NCBI GenBank assembly: GCA_000336895.1
Contig: AOLX01000005.1
Span: 332,141-396,140 of the forward strand
From: Haloarcula argentinensis DSM 12282
GTDB taxonomy: Archaea; Halobacteriota; Halobacteria; Halobacteriales; Haloarculaceae
DNA length: 64,000 nucleotides
Direction: 5' to 3'
A program made the translations under genes and the position numbers. This document shows, piece after piece, positions 36,441 to 45,760 of this stretch. Below the pieces are notes generated by a model. It searched no databases. It worked only from the letters and a program-made list of their open reading frames with translations, and had not been told where the DNA came from. Within the stretch, counting starts at the first letter, position 1, and every line of letters starts with the position of its first letter.

Positions 36441-36560
36441 ATGCCGGAACATATCTCCGACAGCGAAATGGAACGGATTTCGGAATTCGCGAGCACTCCG
36501 ATGTACAAACGGTCGCCCGATCAATTACTGCCGGACGGTGCTGCCGACGACGAAGAATAA
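36441..36560 (+). CDS. Tiny acidic ORF, 39 residues
   Basis: MPEHISDSEMERISEFASTP followed by MYKRSPDQLLPDGAADDEE and a TAA stop. The acidic, proline-containing, non-repetitive composition and clean ATG/TAA frame look like the very small proteins often annotated in haloarchaea. It is convergent with the DUF7344-like gene, with 43 bases between their ends. No function is known to me, and the length makes a chance ORF possible. Confidence 0.5.
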   Translation: MPEHISDSEMERISEFASTPMYKRSPDQLLPDGAADDEE

Positions 36561-36603
36561 CATATACTGCTGGGGGGTATTTTCAGTCAGTTCAGCGTCC
36601 AAC

Positions 36604-37158
36604 TCACGGCTCGCCGATATCAAACGTCTTATCATTTTTCCCTCGCCGTCCGGTGACCGCGTGAGCAATAGAAAGCACGAGAAATGAACTAATGACGACT
36701 AGCCCGATAACTAACGGACTGATCGCATTGAGCGGCGGCAGACCGGCAATTGCTGCTAGGAGTAAAATGGCGTTCAACAGGGCTACGGCCCCATAGTACT
36801 GATACCATTTAGATTCACCATCACTATTGCTGATGAATGGTTCAACCTCTGGAGCATCCTCTCGAAGAGCTATCTCACCCGTATCAGCGTCGTACGTTAT
36901 TAGCCCTGCCTCTTGAAGCTTCGGAGCATGGGTCTGATACAGTGAGACGTACACCCGCTTTCGCGCCTGTGAGGAGAGCTCTTCGACGGTGGTGTCGTTC
37001 TCCCACGCAGCCAACTCCTCAGCTAAGTCGGTTAGCTGGACTGGCTCCTTTTGCTGGCGTAGATAGTAAAGCGTATATCGACGCCTCGAACTGCTGAGGA
37101 TGTCGAACATTTGGTCGCGTGAGAGCTCTGGTTCTTCCTCTACCATCGGTTCGCTCAT
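36604..37158 (-). CDS. DUF7344-like HTH regulator with two C-terminal membrane helices
   Basis: 184 residues. The winged-helix-like domain starts QMFDILSSSRRRYTLYYLRQQ, continues LTDLAEELAAWEN and ARKRVYVSLYQTHAPKLQEAGLITYD. Then WYQYYGAVALLNAILLLAAIAGL and a second helix (ISPLVIGLVVISSFLVLSIAHAV) end the protein. It is paralogous to the protein at 7421-8056 but lacks its long Ser/Gln-rich N-terminus. A membrane-tethered DNA-binding regulator is the likely role. The two copies flank the surface-glycan locus, which might be meaningful for its control. Confidence 0.82.
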   Translation of the reverse strand: MSEPMVEEEPELSRDQMFDILSSSRRRYTLYYLRQQKEPVQLTDLAEELAAWENDTTVEELSSQARKRVYVSLYQTHAPKLQEAGLITYDADTGEIALREDAPEVEPFISNSDGESKWYQYYGAVALLNAILLLAAIAGLPPLNAISPLVIGLVVISSFLVLSIAHAVTGRRGKNDKTFDIGEP

Positions 37159-37896
37159 GACCTTGATTGCTGCATTGGTTTGTGTTCAGGCCGCGAGAGC
37201 CACATATATACACGAAACCCGGGGTACCGTTTTGTTACACCCCCGTTACCTTCTGATTCCTGAGTAAGAAATAGCTACTTGTCTCGCATACCGTATTCCC
37301 GTTCTTCGTTGACTGACCACAGTCTGTATATAATCCTTCAGTTTATGACCTCCGGAATTATTTGGTGTACTACATGACTCAATCACAACGACCTGCAATA
37401 AATAAAAACAAACCTGCATGTGAAAGCGCAGTACAGTGTGTTATTGTTCGGATCGGTACAGCCCTCTATTTTATTACTACGAAACTCCGAACCTTTTCGT
37501 ATTATTATTGATACATATATTAGTACTACGCTATCGAATTCCAACGAGAATAGACAGAAACTGCATAGCATCCTATTAATAATACATCGTGATTCTGCGG
37601 TACTACCTCTGCTCTTTGGTTCACGAGGTTGCTGACAGTCGATCTAGTGATGATTCCTTGGAACCACATCTGCAGTCGTGATCGTAATAATATATCTGGA
37701 TTATTTTGATCTGTAGCAGAAATATCGTCAACTAGTCCGGTTGAGAGCCTGACTGTTTGATGATTGCTCTACAAATTCGCTCATCCGAATCTACGGCTTC
37801 AGTATTGCTCTCCCGCATCTTCTCCGCAGCATGCTCTCTTACCGGAGGCTTCTCATCATCCGCTTACTTAGGAACTAGTAGGAAGGTTATAGCCGG
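37159..37896. other. AT-rich intergenic, nothing recognised
   Basis: 738 bases between the DUF7344-like gene and the HalOD1 gene. Composition around 37400-37600 is very AT-rich. Several frames exceed 60 codons but none has a family pattern or acidic haloarchaeal composition. Confidence 0.5.
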
Positions 37897-38160
37897 TTAC
37901 GTTGGCGTGATCTCGATGGTCTCGCTGTCTCGAATCCGAACGGTGTACCCACTGTATGTGAAACTAATCTGAATATCGTCGTTGGTCTGCCCTGCGACAA
38001 GTGTATCAAGGGCATCCGGGTCGATTTGGTTGTACAACGGTGGGAGACTGGTTTCCGTTACGGATTCTTTAGCTGCTATAGCGGTCACAATCGCTTCACT
38101 CGGTGATTCGTACTGGTTTGCCCAAAAGACAGTTTCTGTCTCGTTCCACTCCAGACTCAT
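37897..38160 (-). CDS. HalOD1 output domain protein
   Basis: 87 residues, a single HalOD1 domain: SPSEAIVTAIAAKESVTETSLPPLYNQIDPDALDTLV, then IQISFTYSGYTVRIRDSETIEI. HalOD1 is a haloarchaeal output module commonly found alone or fused to response regulators. It is encoded 70 bases downstream of the giant REC-GAF-HTH_10 regulator on the same strand, which suggests a shared signalling circuit. The biochemical role of HalOD1 is not established. Confidence 0.85.
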   Translation of the reverse strand: MSLEWNETETVFWANQYESPSEAIVTAIAAKESVTETSLPPLYNQIDPDALDTLVAGQTNDDIQISFTYSGYTVRIRDSETIEITPT

Positions 38161-38230
38161 TGTTTCTTACATGAACACACTCCCGTATCAGCATATACTC
38201 TATCAGACTAGCAAACTCAGATGACAGGCG

Positions 38231-41200
38231 CTATCTATCTAGATGCTGGGTCGTTCCCCCTTCGCTAAACAACTGTTCTAGGAGCTTCCGGATAGCTACC
38301 CGAAGGTGGTGGCTGAACGTCGGCTGTGAAATATCGAGCGTATCGGCGATCTCTTGACCGGTCTTGTCACGGGGTGATTGGTAGAATCCGCTATAAAAGG
38401 CTGCAAGCAGGACCTCGAATTGGCGGGGGGTTAGCTGTGCTGTCAATTCTGAGTGAAATGACTCACGAGTTTGAACACCACGTTCCTGCTTGTGGCGGCC
38501 TACCAGCTCGATGTCCGGACATGAACGCCGTAATTCAGCTATGAGTTGGCGAATGTCGACCGTCTGTGGGACCTCGAGCTGAATCTCCAGAGTCTTACCG
38601 TCAGATCGGATTAATTGCGGGGCTCCTCCTTGTTCGGCGACTGTCAGTGCGAGTTGTGTACCCGATACTGTTGCTTCGAACAAGCTCGTGTCTTCTGTGT
38701 CAGTTAAACATTCTAATCGCTCGATCCGAGGGAGGGTGTCCAAACATGCTTGCAAGTCATCTGATGGAGCGTCAGTGCTGAAAAACACGATGCAACTGGT
38801 GTCCCCCTGTGGGACGATACCCTCAAATGTGACTTCTGTATCGACAACGCCCGCGATCCGATGAATGATATCGTCGGATTCCATTGCTTCTAGCTGGAGT
38901 TCGACAGCCCGATCCGCCACGAGTCCTTGCTTCGTCTCAATGCTGTTAATGGCGTATCCGACGGTCTCACTCACCTCTTCGAGCACTGACTGTGTCGGCA
39001 AATCGAAAACATCCGGCGTTTTCGCGTACACGGTCAGGATGCCGTAGGAGAGTTGCTGATAGCTGAGTGGGATGCTGACGACTGACTGGAACCCCCGTTC
39101 CAGTAGCCGCCGTTGCCACCCTTTCCCCCTGAGCCCGTCCGCGATGTTGTTGTTCAGCGTCTGTTCGTTAGTCCGGGCTGTCTGGACTGCTGGTGGAGGC
39201 GGCGTCTCATTGGAAGGTGTGCGGGATTCCTCCAGAAAGCCACGGTCGGTTCCTGCCCACGTCCGTGGCGTGACTCGGTCGGTATCGGATTCGTATTCCC
39301 CGATCCACGCAAACGAACAGATGTCGGACGCGACCAACTGGTCACACACTGTTTGCTCTATTTCTGAGCGACTATCTGCCCTGAGCACTCGCTCGTGAAT
39401 TTTCTGACTCAGCTCTGTCAACTGGTTCATCTGCTCAAGCTGAACCGTCTGTTGCTCCAAGTCGCGCTGTCTGTCTTCAAGTTCTGTCTCGTAGGTCAGC
39501 CTATCGAACGCCGTTCGAATCGTCGCCCCGAGTAGTTCGGTAATTCGACGGGTCTGAGTGTCGAACTCGCCGCCGATCGTGTCGCCCGCTCGAAGCACTC
39601 CATGGTCGCCCAGCGGGACAAACACGGCCTTTCCATCAGTCATCGCGTCCTCGCCCGAGGCCGAGTTTCCGTCGCAAACGATAGTTTCCTCGGTGAAAAA
39701 GGCCGAACTCACGAAGCTATCACCGTCTGCTGGGATGGCTTGTTGCTCCTCGATCTCTGTGGCCGAAAGCGGGCGAAAGGTGTTCGTATCGCTATCGAAC
39801 GCGTACAGCACGACCTCAGGGAGACCGATGATATCCCGGGTCCGCGAGACGACAATTTGAGCGGCTTCCTCCTCTGAAGTCACACCCAAGAGATCTGTCG
39901 CCGTTTCATACAACTGTGTAAAACCCATCTCAGCCCGCTGTGTCTGTAGTTCGTTTCCTATCCACTTGCTCAGAAGGTCGACGAGTGTCACGTCCCAGTC
40001 TGAGAACTTTGACCCGCCCGCCCCGGACCCATAGAAACAGAGCGTCCCGTATATGCTACCACCCACAGTGAGTGGCGTTCCGAGATATCGATTGACTTCG
40101 TCATCCCATATATGGTCTCGGTCAGATTCGCCGCATTCGGCATTGACGTCTGTCATCACGACCGTCTCCTCGTTCGCGATAGCTTTCGCACAGGGGGTTT
40201 CCGACAACGGAATCGTTCCGCCTGAAAAAATCGTTTCGTCAGGTGTCTGGAGCACTTCGAAATCGTATTCCATCCCGTTGACGTGAGAGAGTGTCGCGTA
40301 CTCGGTTCCGAGCACGCTGCGACCGACTTGCATGAGATCCGCTATCTGTTCCTGTAGTGCCCCGTCCCGCGCTGTGAACACTTCGGTAATTGTTCGCAGG
40401 ACTTCCTCCCGCATTTCGAGTTCGGCACGCGTTGCGGTTGAATAGAGACCATCGGCGACAATCTCCGCAAGCTCTGTCAGCACTGTCTGCTCCGCCTCGT
40501 CAAACGCGAAAGGCGTGTCCGCGTATATCGAAACCACACTCTGTACTGATCCCGTGTACTGAATCGGGAGAACAATCATCGACTGGAACCCGTACTCCGA
40601 TGCGAGTTCGTGCCAGGGCTGGACAGACGATTCAGTCCGGATATCTGACGCTACCTGCTGCTCGCCGGTTTCGATCGCATGGCCAAATGGTCCGTCATCA
40701 AAAACTGAGCGGCCATAGCGAGAGAGCATCGCTTCGACGTATTCGAGTGCGTCGCCACCGCCCGCGGTGGGGACGATATCACCCGCCTCGTTTTTTTCGC
40801 CGATCCAGGCGAACTGGTAGGCATCCGAACTGGTCAGAATTTCACAGACAGCCTCCTTGATCTCCTCGGCTGTTGACGCCTTCAACACTTGGCGATTTAT
40901 CTCTCTGAATAGTGAATTAATCCGCGAGAGCCGCGCTGTTTCTCGTCGGAATCGGTGTGATTCCACCGCGTTCTCTATCCTGTTTGTGAGCACCGCGTAC
41001 TGCTCTGGCCCGCCGCCCTTGACGAAGTAATCGGTGACGCCGGCTGAAACCGCTTCGCTGGCGAGTTTCTCACTTCCTTGTCCTGTCAACAAGATAAATG
41101 GGAGATCACCGTTAGACTGTCGCACCGTTTCTACGAATTCAATCCCGTTAGCTTCGGGCATCTCGTAGTCACTGACGATACAGTCGATCGACTCGGAATC

Positions 41201-41389
41201 GAAGTAGCTGAGCGCATCCTCGACGCTTGCGGCCTCGATGACCTCGATACGGTTGTTCTCGTGTTCCAACAGTTCCGCCGTCGTCTGTCGAAACTCTCCG
41301 TAGTCATCGACTAACAGAACCTTGATTTTCGAGGCTGCCGTGCCACTATCCGTTGGTGCCGGTCCAGTCTCACCGGCCAACTTCCGCAT
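38231..41389 (-). CDS. Large sensor-regulator: REC, multiple GAF domains, Bat-type HTH_10
   Basis: 1052 residues, cytoplasmic. A receiver domain spans about residues 22-140, with acidic pair Asp28-Asp29, phospho-acceptor Asp74 (IVSDYEMPEANG) and Lys in DYFVKGGG. Then come about four GAF-type domains (blocks with FAWIGEK, MIVLPIQYTGSVQSVVSIYA, YLGTPLTVGGSIYGTLCFYG and VVSIPLSYQQLSYGILTVYA). The end has a bacterio-opsin-activator domain and HTH_10 (TAQLTPRQFEVLLAAFYSGF, EIADTLDISQPTFSHHLRVAIRKL). It combines phospho-signal, small-molecule or redox sensing and DNA binding in one chain and lacks a kinase domain. The cognate kinase and ligands are unknown. Confidence 0.9.
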   Translation of the reverse strand: MRKLAGETGPAPTDSGTAASKIKVLLVDDYGEFRQTTAELLEHENNRIEVIEAASVEDALSYFDSESIDCIVSDYEMPEANGIEFVETVRQSNGDLPFILLTGQGSEKLASEAVSAGVTDYFVKGGGPEQYAVLTNRIENAVESHRFRRETARLSRINSLFREINRQVLKASTAEEIKEAVCEILTSSDAYQFAWIGEKNEAGDIVPTAGGGDALEYVEAMLSRYGRSVFDDGPFGHAIETGEQQVASDIRTESSVQPWHELASEYGFQSMIVLPIQYTGSVQSVVSIYADTPFAFDEAEQTVLTELAEIVADGLYSTATRAELEMREEVLRTITEVFTARDGALQEQIADLMQVGRSVLGTEYATLSHVNGMEYDFEVLQTPDETIFSGGTIPLSETPCAKAIANEETVVMTDVNAECGESDRDHIWDDEVNRYLGTPLTVGGSIYGTLCFYGSGAGGSKFSDWDVTLVDLLSKWIGNELQTQRAEMGFTQLYETATDLLGVTSEEEAAQIVVSRTRDIIGLPEVVLYAFDSDTNTFRPLSATEIEEQQAIPADGDSFVSSAFFTEETIVCDGNSASGEDAMTDGKAVFVPLGDHGVLRAGDTIGGEFDTQTRRITELLGATIRTAFDRLTYETELEDRQRDLEQQTVQLEQMNQLTELSQKIHERVLRADSRSEIEQTVCDQLVASDICSFAWIGEYESDTDRVTPRTWAGTDRGFLEESRTPSNETPPPPAVQTARTNEQTLNNNIADGLRGKGWQRRLLERGFQSVVSIPLSYQQLSYGILTVYAKTPDVFDLPTQSVLEEVSETVGYAINSIETKQGLVADRAVELQLEAMESDDIIHRIAGVVDTEVTFEGIVPQGDTSCIVFFSTDAPSDDLQACLDTLPRIERLECLTDTEDTSLFEATVSGTQLALTVAEQGGAPQLIRSDGKTLEIQLEVPQTVDIRQLIAELRRSCPDIELVGRHKQERGVQTRESFHSELTAQLTPRQFEVLLAAFYSGFYQSPRDKTGQEIADTLDISQPTFSHHLRVAIRKLLEQLFSEGGTTQHLDR

Positions 41390-41936
41390 ACTACACTACT
41401 TACGCGACAGTCCGTATAAACGTTTGACTTGGTTACAATGCTGCCATGGCTCTACGTCCGTTAGCGGTAACCGTCTCTCGCGAGGAATTTGATCTGCCCC
41501 AAGTTAGTGGGTAGCTCATATTTTACAATATGTATGGATATTGTGTCCTCCGCACTAGTGATTTCACCCTTACTTCTATAGAAGGTTATATATCTAGCAG
41601 ACTTGCATGTTTTAAAATATTACTTTTCACTCACATTATTTTGCAGACACATTAGCGCTGAAATGCATATTATAGAGGTATTGGCTGAAAAACCGAATTT
41701 AATTCTACGTGTGAGTATCGTATAATCGTTTCTTCTAAATATCATATTTAGACAATGCTTCAACAACCAACATAAATATGATAGTATAATAATTTTACAA
41801 ATACACCCCTCTCTTCAACCGTGGTAGCCTATTTTAAAAGTACACACTAAGTGTGTATATTTTTGCAGGATACACCTATACTGCGCGTACACTGGCCGTC
41901 AAAAACTATTACTGAGAAGGCCGAAGAAATTGAACA
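41390..41936. other. Very AT-rich intergenic upstream of rdfA, with a dyad
   Basis: 547 bases, among the most AT-rich stretches of the window (41520-41870). It has no gene. It holds the 17-bp dyad at 41841-41857 and AT-rich tracts that could hold the rdfA promoter. I find no iteron-like repeats that would suggest an origin. Confidence 0.55.
41841..41857. promoter_or_regulatory. 17-bp dyad upstream of rdfA
   Basis: TACACACTAAGTGTGTA has perfect 8-bp arms with a single central base. It lies 79 bases upstream of the rdfA ATG and shares ACACACT/AGTGTGT arms with the palindrome at 941-954. A dimeric repressor or activator site is likely; the protein is unknown. Confidence 0.5.
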
Positions 41937-42584
41937 ATGGCTGCTGACTCCGGTTGCAAAGTAGACGCGGTTACCGACAAGTACGGGTTGGCATCGGCAG
42001 ACCCAGTCTACGAATCCCTTGACGATGGCCTACTCGCACGCTGGACGGGCGCTGATGACCGAACCGAAATGGGGTATCGGTCGCTGACAGCGTGGTTCAA
42101 CAAACGACTCCTCAAACAGGTTTACACCGAACACGGTCGTGAATCCCTTGATACCCGTATAAACAGTGACTACGAGACGTTACGGGGCGACGACGACTTA
42201 CAACGGGACGAACTCATCGAGCGACTGCAAGCTACGGGTATCCCGGGAGCGTCGCTTCACGACGATATGGTGTCGTGGGGAACGATGCGAACGCACCTCA
42301 ACGACTGTTTAGACGGTCAAAAAGAGGCCAGAAAGGCGACAACTAACTGGGAGCAGGAGAGCGTGGCAACGGCCAAAACAGTCGTCGAACGGAAGGCCGA
42401 AACGGCACTGTCCTCGCTCGCAAAGAAGGGTGATATCGACGGCGGTGACACCGCGGAGATAGAGGCTCAGATACAACTCGGATGTCCAGACTGTCCGACT
42501 CGCGTTCCGTTCGATGTCGCACTCGAGCGTGGGTACGTCTGCAAGCAACACCGGAGCGCCGATTTGTCAGCACACAACTCATGA
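41937..42584 (+). CDS. rdfA: RdfA-like protein (rod-determining factor A family)
   Basis: 215 residues. The N-terminus CKVDAVTDKYGLASADPVYESLDDGLLARWTG, the middle GYRSLTAWFNKRLLKQVYTEHGR and a C-terminal zinc-binding element (LGCPDCPTRV ... GYVCKQHRSA, Cys-x2-Cys with Cys/His) follow the haloarchaeal family named for a Haloferax factor required for rod-shaped cells. Its molecular activity is not settled. The stop overlaps the ATG of the SMC-related gene (ATGA), so the two are translated together; this pairing is conserved in haloarchaea as far as I recall. Upstream is an AT-rich promoter region with a dyad. Confidence 0.82.
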   Translation: MAADSGCKVDAVTDKYGLASADPVYESLDDGLLARWTGADDRTEMGYRSLTAWFNKRLLKQVYTEHGRESLDTRINSDYETLRGDDDLQRDELIERLQATGIPGASLHDDMVSWGTMRTHLNDCLDGQKEARKATTNWEQESVATAKTVVERKAETALSSLAKKGDIDGGDTAEIEAQIQLGCPDCPTRVPFDVALERGYVCKQHRSADLSAHNS

Positions 42585-44371
42585 CCTGGAACATCGAAAT
42601 CGAACGAATCGCGGGTATAATTGACGGGTCAGCGACGATAGAGCCAGGATTGAACGTCGTCCGTGGCTCGAACTGGCAAGGGAAATCGAGCTTCATCGAA
42701 TCCATCAAGACGGCCCTTGGCACCTCTACTGAACTGACTGAAGGGGAAGACAGCGGTGCGGTGCATCTCGAAACGCCAACTGGTGCCTACGACGTGACAC
42801 TCACCCGTGAGAACGGTACCGTAGTCGGGCATGGCGAACCGTACCTCAGCGACGAGTACGACGTGATCCGTGCTGAACTGTTCGCGTGTTTGGACGAGCG
42901 TAACGAAGTCCGCCGCGCTGTCCGGACGGGAGAGAACCTCGAGGACGCGCTGTTGCGGCCGCTCGACTTCCAGAATATCGACTCACAGATCGAGACGTTA
43001 CAGCGGGAGCGCGAACAGATCGAAACGGAACTCACGCAGGCACGTGAGGCGAAAAAGCGGATTCCCAGCGTGCAAGAGAAAGTGACACGGCTGGAAGACG
43101 AGATCGAAGACCTGCGGGCCAAACGCGAGACGATCGACAGTGGGGCAGGAAGCAATGACGACTCGGAGTCGGTTCGCCGTCAACTCAGTCAAGCACGGAC
43201 TGAACAGAACCAGGCCAAAAACCGCGTCGAACGACTTGAGCAGAGCATCGAGCGGACGGAACAGCGCCTCTCGGAACGTCAGGACGCTCTCGATGCTCTC
43301 GAAATTCCGGAGTATGATGCTGTTGAAGACAAGCTCTCTGAGGCACGGGAGAGACTCTCACAAGTAGAGCGAGACGCCGAAGTACTGCAGTCCGTCTACT
43401 CCGCCACCGAGATGGTACTCAGCGAGGACCGGATTGACCTGCTTACCGAGGTGAAGCGCGATATCGACGAGGACACTGTCACCTGCTGGACCTGCGGCAG
43501 TGAGACCACACGAGCAGATTTGGCCGACCAACTGGACGCACTCGGCAGCGAACTCACGACACTTCGTGCCCAGAAGGAGACCTACCGAGATACCGTAGAG
43601 GAACTTGAAACACAGCGCGAGGAAATCAGTCAGGCTCGCCGGCGCAAGACCGATTTAGAGGAAGATATCGCTGAGTTGGAGGCGACGCTGGCCGACCGGA
43701 GACAGAGCCTCGACGCAGCCAGAAACAGGCTCGAACAAGCGCAGGCCGACGTGGCGCGGCTTTCCGACCGCGTTGATGCGACCGTGGCGGAACTTTCGGA
43801 CGTCGAAAGTGAGATCAAGTACCGCGAGGCCGAACTCGAAGACACCGCCGACGAACTGGCGCAACTTGAAACGAGAGCGGCCCGTGTCGACACGCTCGAA
43901 ACTGACCTCGAATCCCTCCGTGACGATCTCGCCGAACTTCGGAACCGGAAAGACCGGATCAAGCGTGAGGCACGGGATGCGTTCGACACGGCGATGCAGG
44001 ACATTCTCTCCCGATTCGGGACGGGGTTCGAAACGGCTCGACTCACCGCTGACTTTGATATCGTGGTCGCCCGCGACGGCCGGGAAGCAAGCTTAGATGC
44101 CCTCAGCGAGGGGGAACTCGAACTTATTGGCTTTGTGGCAGCGCTGGCCGGCCGCCAGTCGTTCGATGTTGGCGACACTGTCCCGCTCATGCTCGTCGAC
44201 GGTTTAGGCGGCCTTGATGACGACAATTTGCACACCCTTATTGAGTACTTACAGCAGGGAACCGAGTATCTGGTATTTACTGCGTACCCGGAATACACTG
44301 CATTCGACGGACGCGAGATCGACCCGGCCCAGTGGACTGTTGCAAACGAGAAAGCGGCCTCGGCTGACTGA
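42581..44371 (+). CDS. Archaea-specific SMC-related ATPase (Sph/Rad50-like)
   Basis: 596 residues from the ATG overlapping the rdfA stop; the frame is open further upstream but only as a shadow. N-terminal Walker A is RGSNWQGKSSFIESIK. Two long coiled coils flank a central zinc hook CWTCGSETT. The C-terminal part has the ABC signature DALSEGELELIGFVAALAG and Walker B VPLMLVDGLGGLDDDN. It is half the size of true SMC proteins and resembles Rad50 in having a hook. Partnership with RdfA in cell shape or chromosome/cytoskeletal organisation is inferred from linkage. Confidence 0.88.
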   Translation: MTWNIEIERIAGIIDGSATIEPGLNVVRGSNWQGKSSFIESIKTALGTSTELTEGEDSGAVHLETPTGAYDVTLTRENGTVVGHGEPYLSDEYDVIRAELFACLDERNEVRRAVRTGENLEDALLRPLDFQNIDSQIETLQREREQIETELTQAREAKKRIPSVQEKVTRLEDEIEDLRAKRETIDSGAGSNDDSESVRRQLSQARTEQNQAKNRVERLEQSIERTEQRLSERQDALDALEIPEYDAVEDKLSEARERLSQVERDAEVLQSVYSATEMVLSEDRIDLLTEVKRDIDEDTVTCWTCGSETTRADLADQLDALGSELTTLRAQKETYRDTVEELETQREEISQARRRKTDLEEDIAELEATLADRRQSLDAARNRLEQAQADVARLSDRVDATVAELSDVESEIKYREAELEDTADELAQLETRAARVDTLETDLESLRDDLAELRNRKDRIKREARDAFDTAMQDILSRFGTGFETARLTADFDIVVARDGREASLDALSEGELELIGFVAALAGRQSFDVGDTVPLMLVDGLGGLDDDNLHTLIEYLQQGTEYLVFTAYPEYTAFDGREIDPAQWTVANEKAASAD

Positions 44372-44528
44372 CCTCTTCTCAAACCGTACTCCCAGTATCG
44401 ACGGCGAGTCCTTCGTACGACTGCATATCTCTGTTGCCTGAGAGCTGAACAGAATCTCATAGGTGTAATTCCAATTTTAGGACAATTATACGAAGGTGTT
44501 ATTAGTTATCTGGCTTGTTTCCAATCAG

Positions 44529-45353
44529 ATGGCGAGCATACGGGTCAAAGACTGGACGAAAGAAAAACTGAGAAAGATACGGAATGCGGAGTCACATTCG
44601 TCGTACGATTCGGTCGTCAAAACACTATTGAAAGACCGTAAAATTGCGAAGTACGCGGACGATGCGTCCAATACCTCGATAGGTGAGTTCGTCCAGTCAC
44701 AGGATCCCGATATCGACAAGGCGTTCGACGATCTGACTGTGCTGGCGGAACTGGCTGGGAGCCACGACGACGTGTTGTTCCTGTGGTGTCCAAACTGCGG
44801 GAACGAACTCGTCCATCTCACAGTCGATCAGCCGCTTGGCCTCTCCGTGTTTGAGATGGAGTGCCAGCGGTGTCTTACCCATCTTGATAGCCAAGCCATC
44901 GTCGCTATCGAACTGCGGTATCCAATCGAACAAAAGATGATCGAGGGACAGCTCCAGGCGGACCTCAAAGCCTGCGTGATGGACTACTGGGATCGAACAC
45001 TGGAGGCGGCAGCTACTGAGTCGGTCGAAACAGAGCCTTCTGCTGCCCGTCTCGTGTGGCAGTTCGACCAGTACCACAAGCAGTTCGACTGGGACTGGCC
45101 GACGGATGTCCCGACTGTCAGCTTCGTCCCCGGCGTCACGTATTGCAACACGGTGACTGACGAGCGAATCGAAGCTATCGAAGCTGTCTCAGAGAACCGG
45201 AATACGATGGATTCCTATAAAATCAGACGCCACACTGCAGACGGCGATGTCATTTCGGACCAGCTTGACAGCAGTACGATCGTCGACTGGATTGTCAACC
45301 GTGAACTGGTCGTCACTGAGCAGTCCATGGGAACGACCAAACTCGCGACATAA
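44529..45353 (+). CDS. RHH-like N-terminus plus zinc-ribbon protein
   Basis: 274 residues from ATG 44529. The N-terminal 40 residues (MASIRVKDWTKEKLRKIRNA, ESHSSYDSVVKTLLKDRK) match the ribbon-helix-helix-like module of small haloarchaeal DNA-binding proteins. The middle has a zinc ribbon CPNCGNEL ... CQRCLTHL. The C-terminal half is acidic and Trp-rich (YHKQFDWDWPTDVP) and unrecognised. It follows the rdfA/SMC-like pair by 157 bases on the same strand, so it may regulate or assist that module. DNA binding is inferred. Confidence 0.7.
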   Translation: MASIRVKDWTKEKLRKIRNAESHSSYDSVVKTLLKDRKIAKYADDASNTSIGEFVQSQDPDIDKAFDDLTVLAELAGSHDDVLFLWCPNCGNELVHLTVDQPLGLSVFEMECQRCLTHLDSQAIVAIELRYPIEQKMIEGQLQADLKACVMDYWDRTLEAAATESVETEPSAARLVWQFDQYHKQFDWDWPTDVPTVSFVPGVTYCNTVTDERIEAIEAVSENRNTMDSYKIRRHTADGDVISDQLDSSTIVDWIVNRELVVTEQSMGTTKLAT

Positions 45354-45760
45354 CGAATCGCGATGCCAACTGTCCTGGCTTATTGCTGGTGACGCGGTCT
45401 GAGCTTCAGAACATGATTTGCTGGGTGCCGAGATAAGCGGCCAAGTAGCTCTCTCTGAAAGTGTCTTTCCGCCCGACACCGATTCTAAAGAATGTACAAT
45501 ATACTGTGTATAGTGAAGCACTTCTCATATTATCGGCCCGAATTGGGTTGAAATTGCTTAAACGCTCCCGATGTAATTTTGAATAATCACTGGTAATATA
45601 TAAGGTGTATCGAGGCTACCGAAGACACCCATGACGTTTGTCGACAACAGTTATACCGCACCAGTGACCTACGTAACAGTATGATTAGGCCGGTTGTATG
45701 CATGCGTTTGGTTAGTCGCATCTCCGAGCGTGCCGTGGGTAGCGGGGGAGGAGAGAAGCT
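45354..45760. other. Intergenic boundary before the purine/selenium region
   Basis: 407 bases. Composition changes from AT-rich (45490-45600) to GC-rich downstream, marking the start of the densely packed catabolic block. The last part holds a purine-rich GGGGGAGGAGAGAAG just before the GTG of the next gene, a possible ribosome binding site. Confidence 0.5.

Noticed and set aside
41390..41936. Replication origin candidate because of the AT-rich stretch
   Set aside because: No orc1/cdc6 gene and no repeated origin-box-like sequences were seen; the region is better read as a promoter region.
42482..42580. Upstream extension of the SMC-like ORF
   Set aside because: These 33 codons overlap rdfA in another frame, and the ATG overlapping the rdfA stop gives the proper N-terminus of the ATPase domain.
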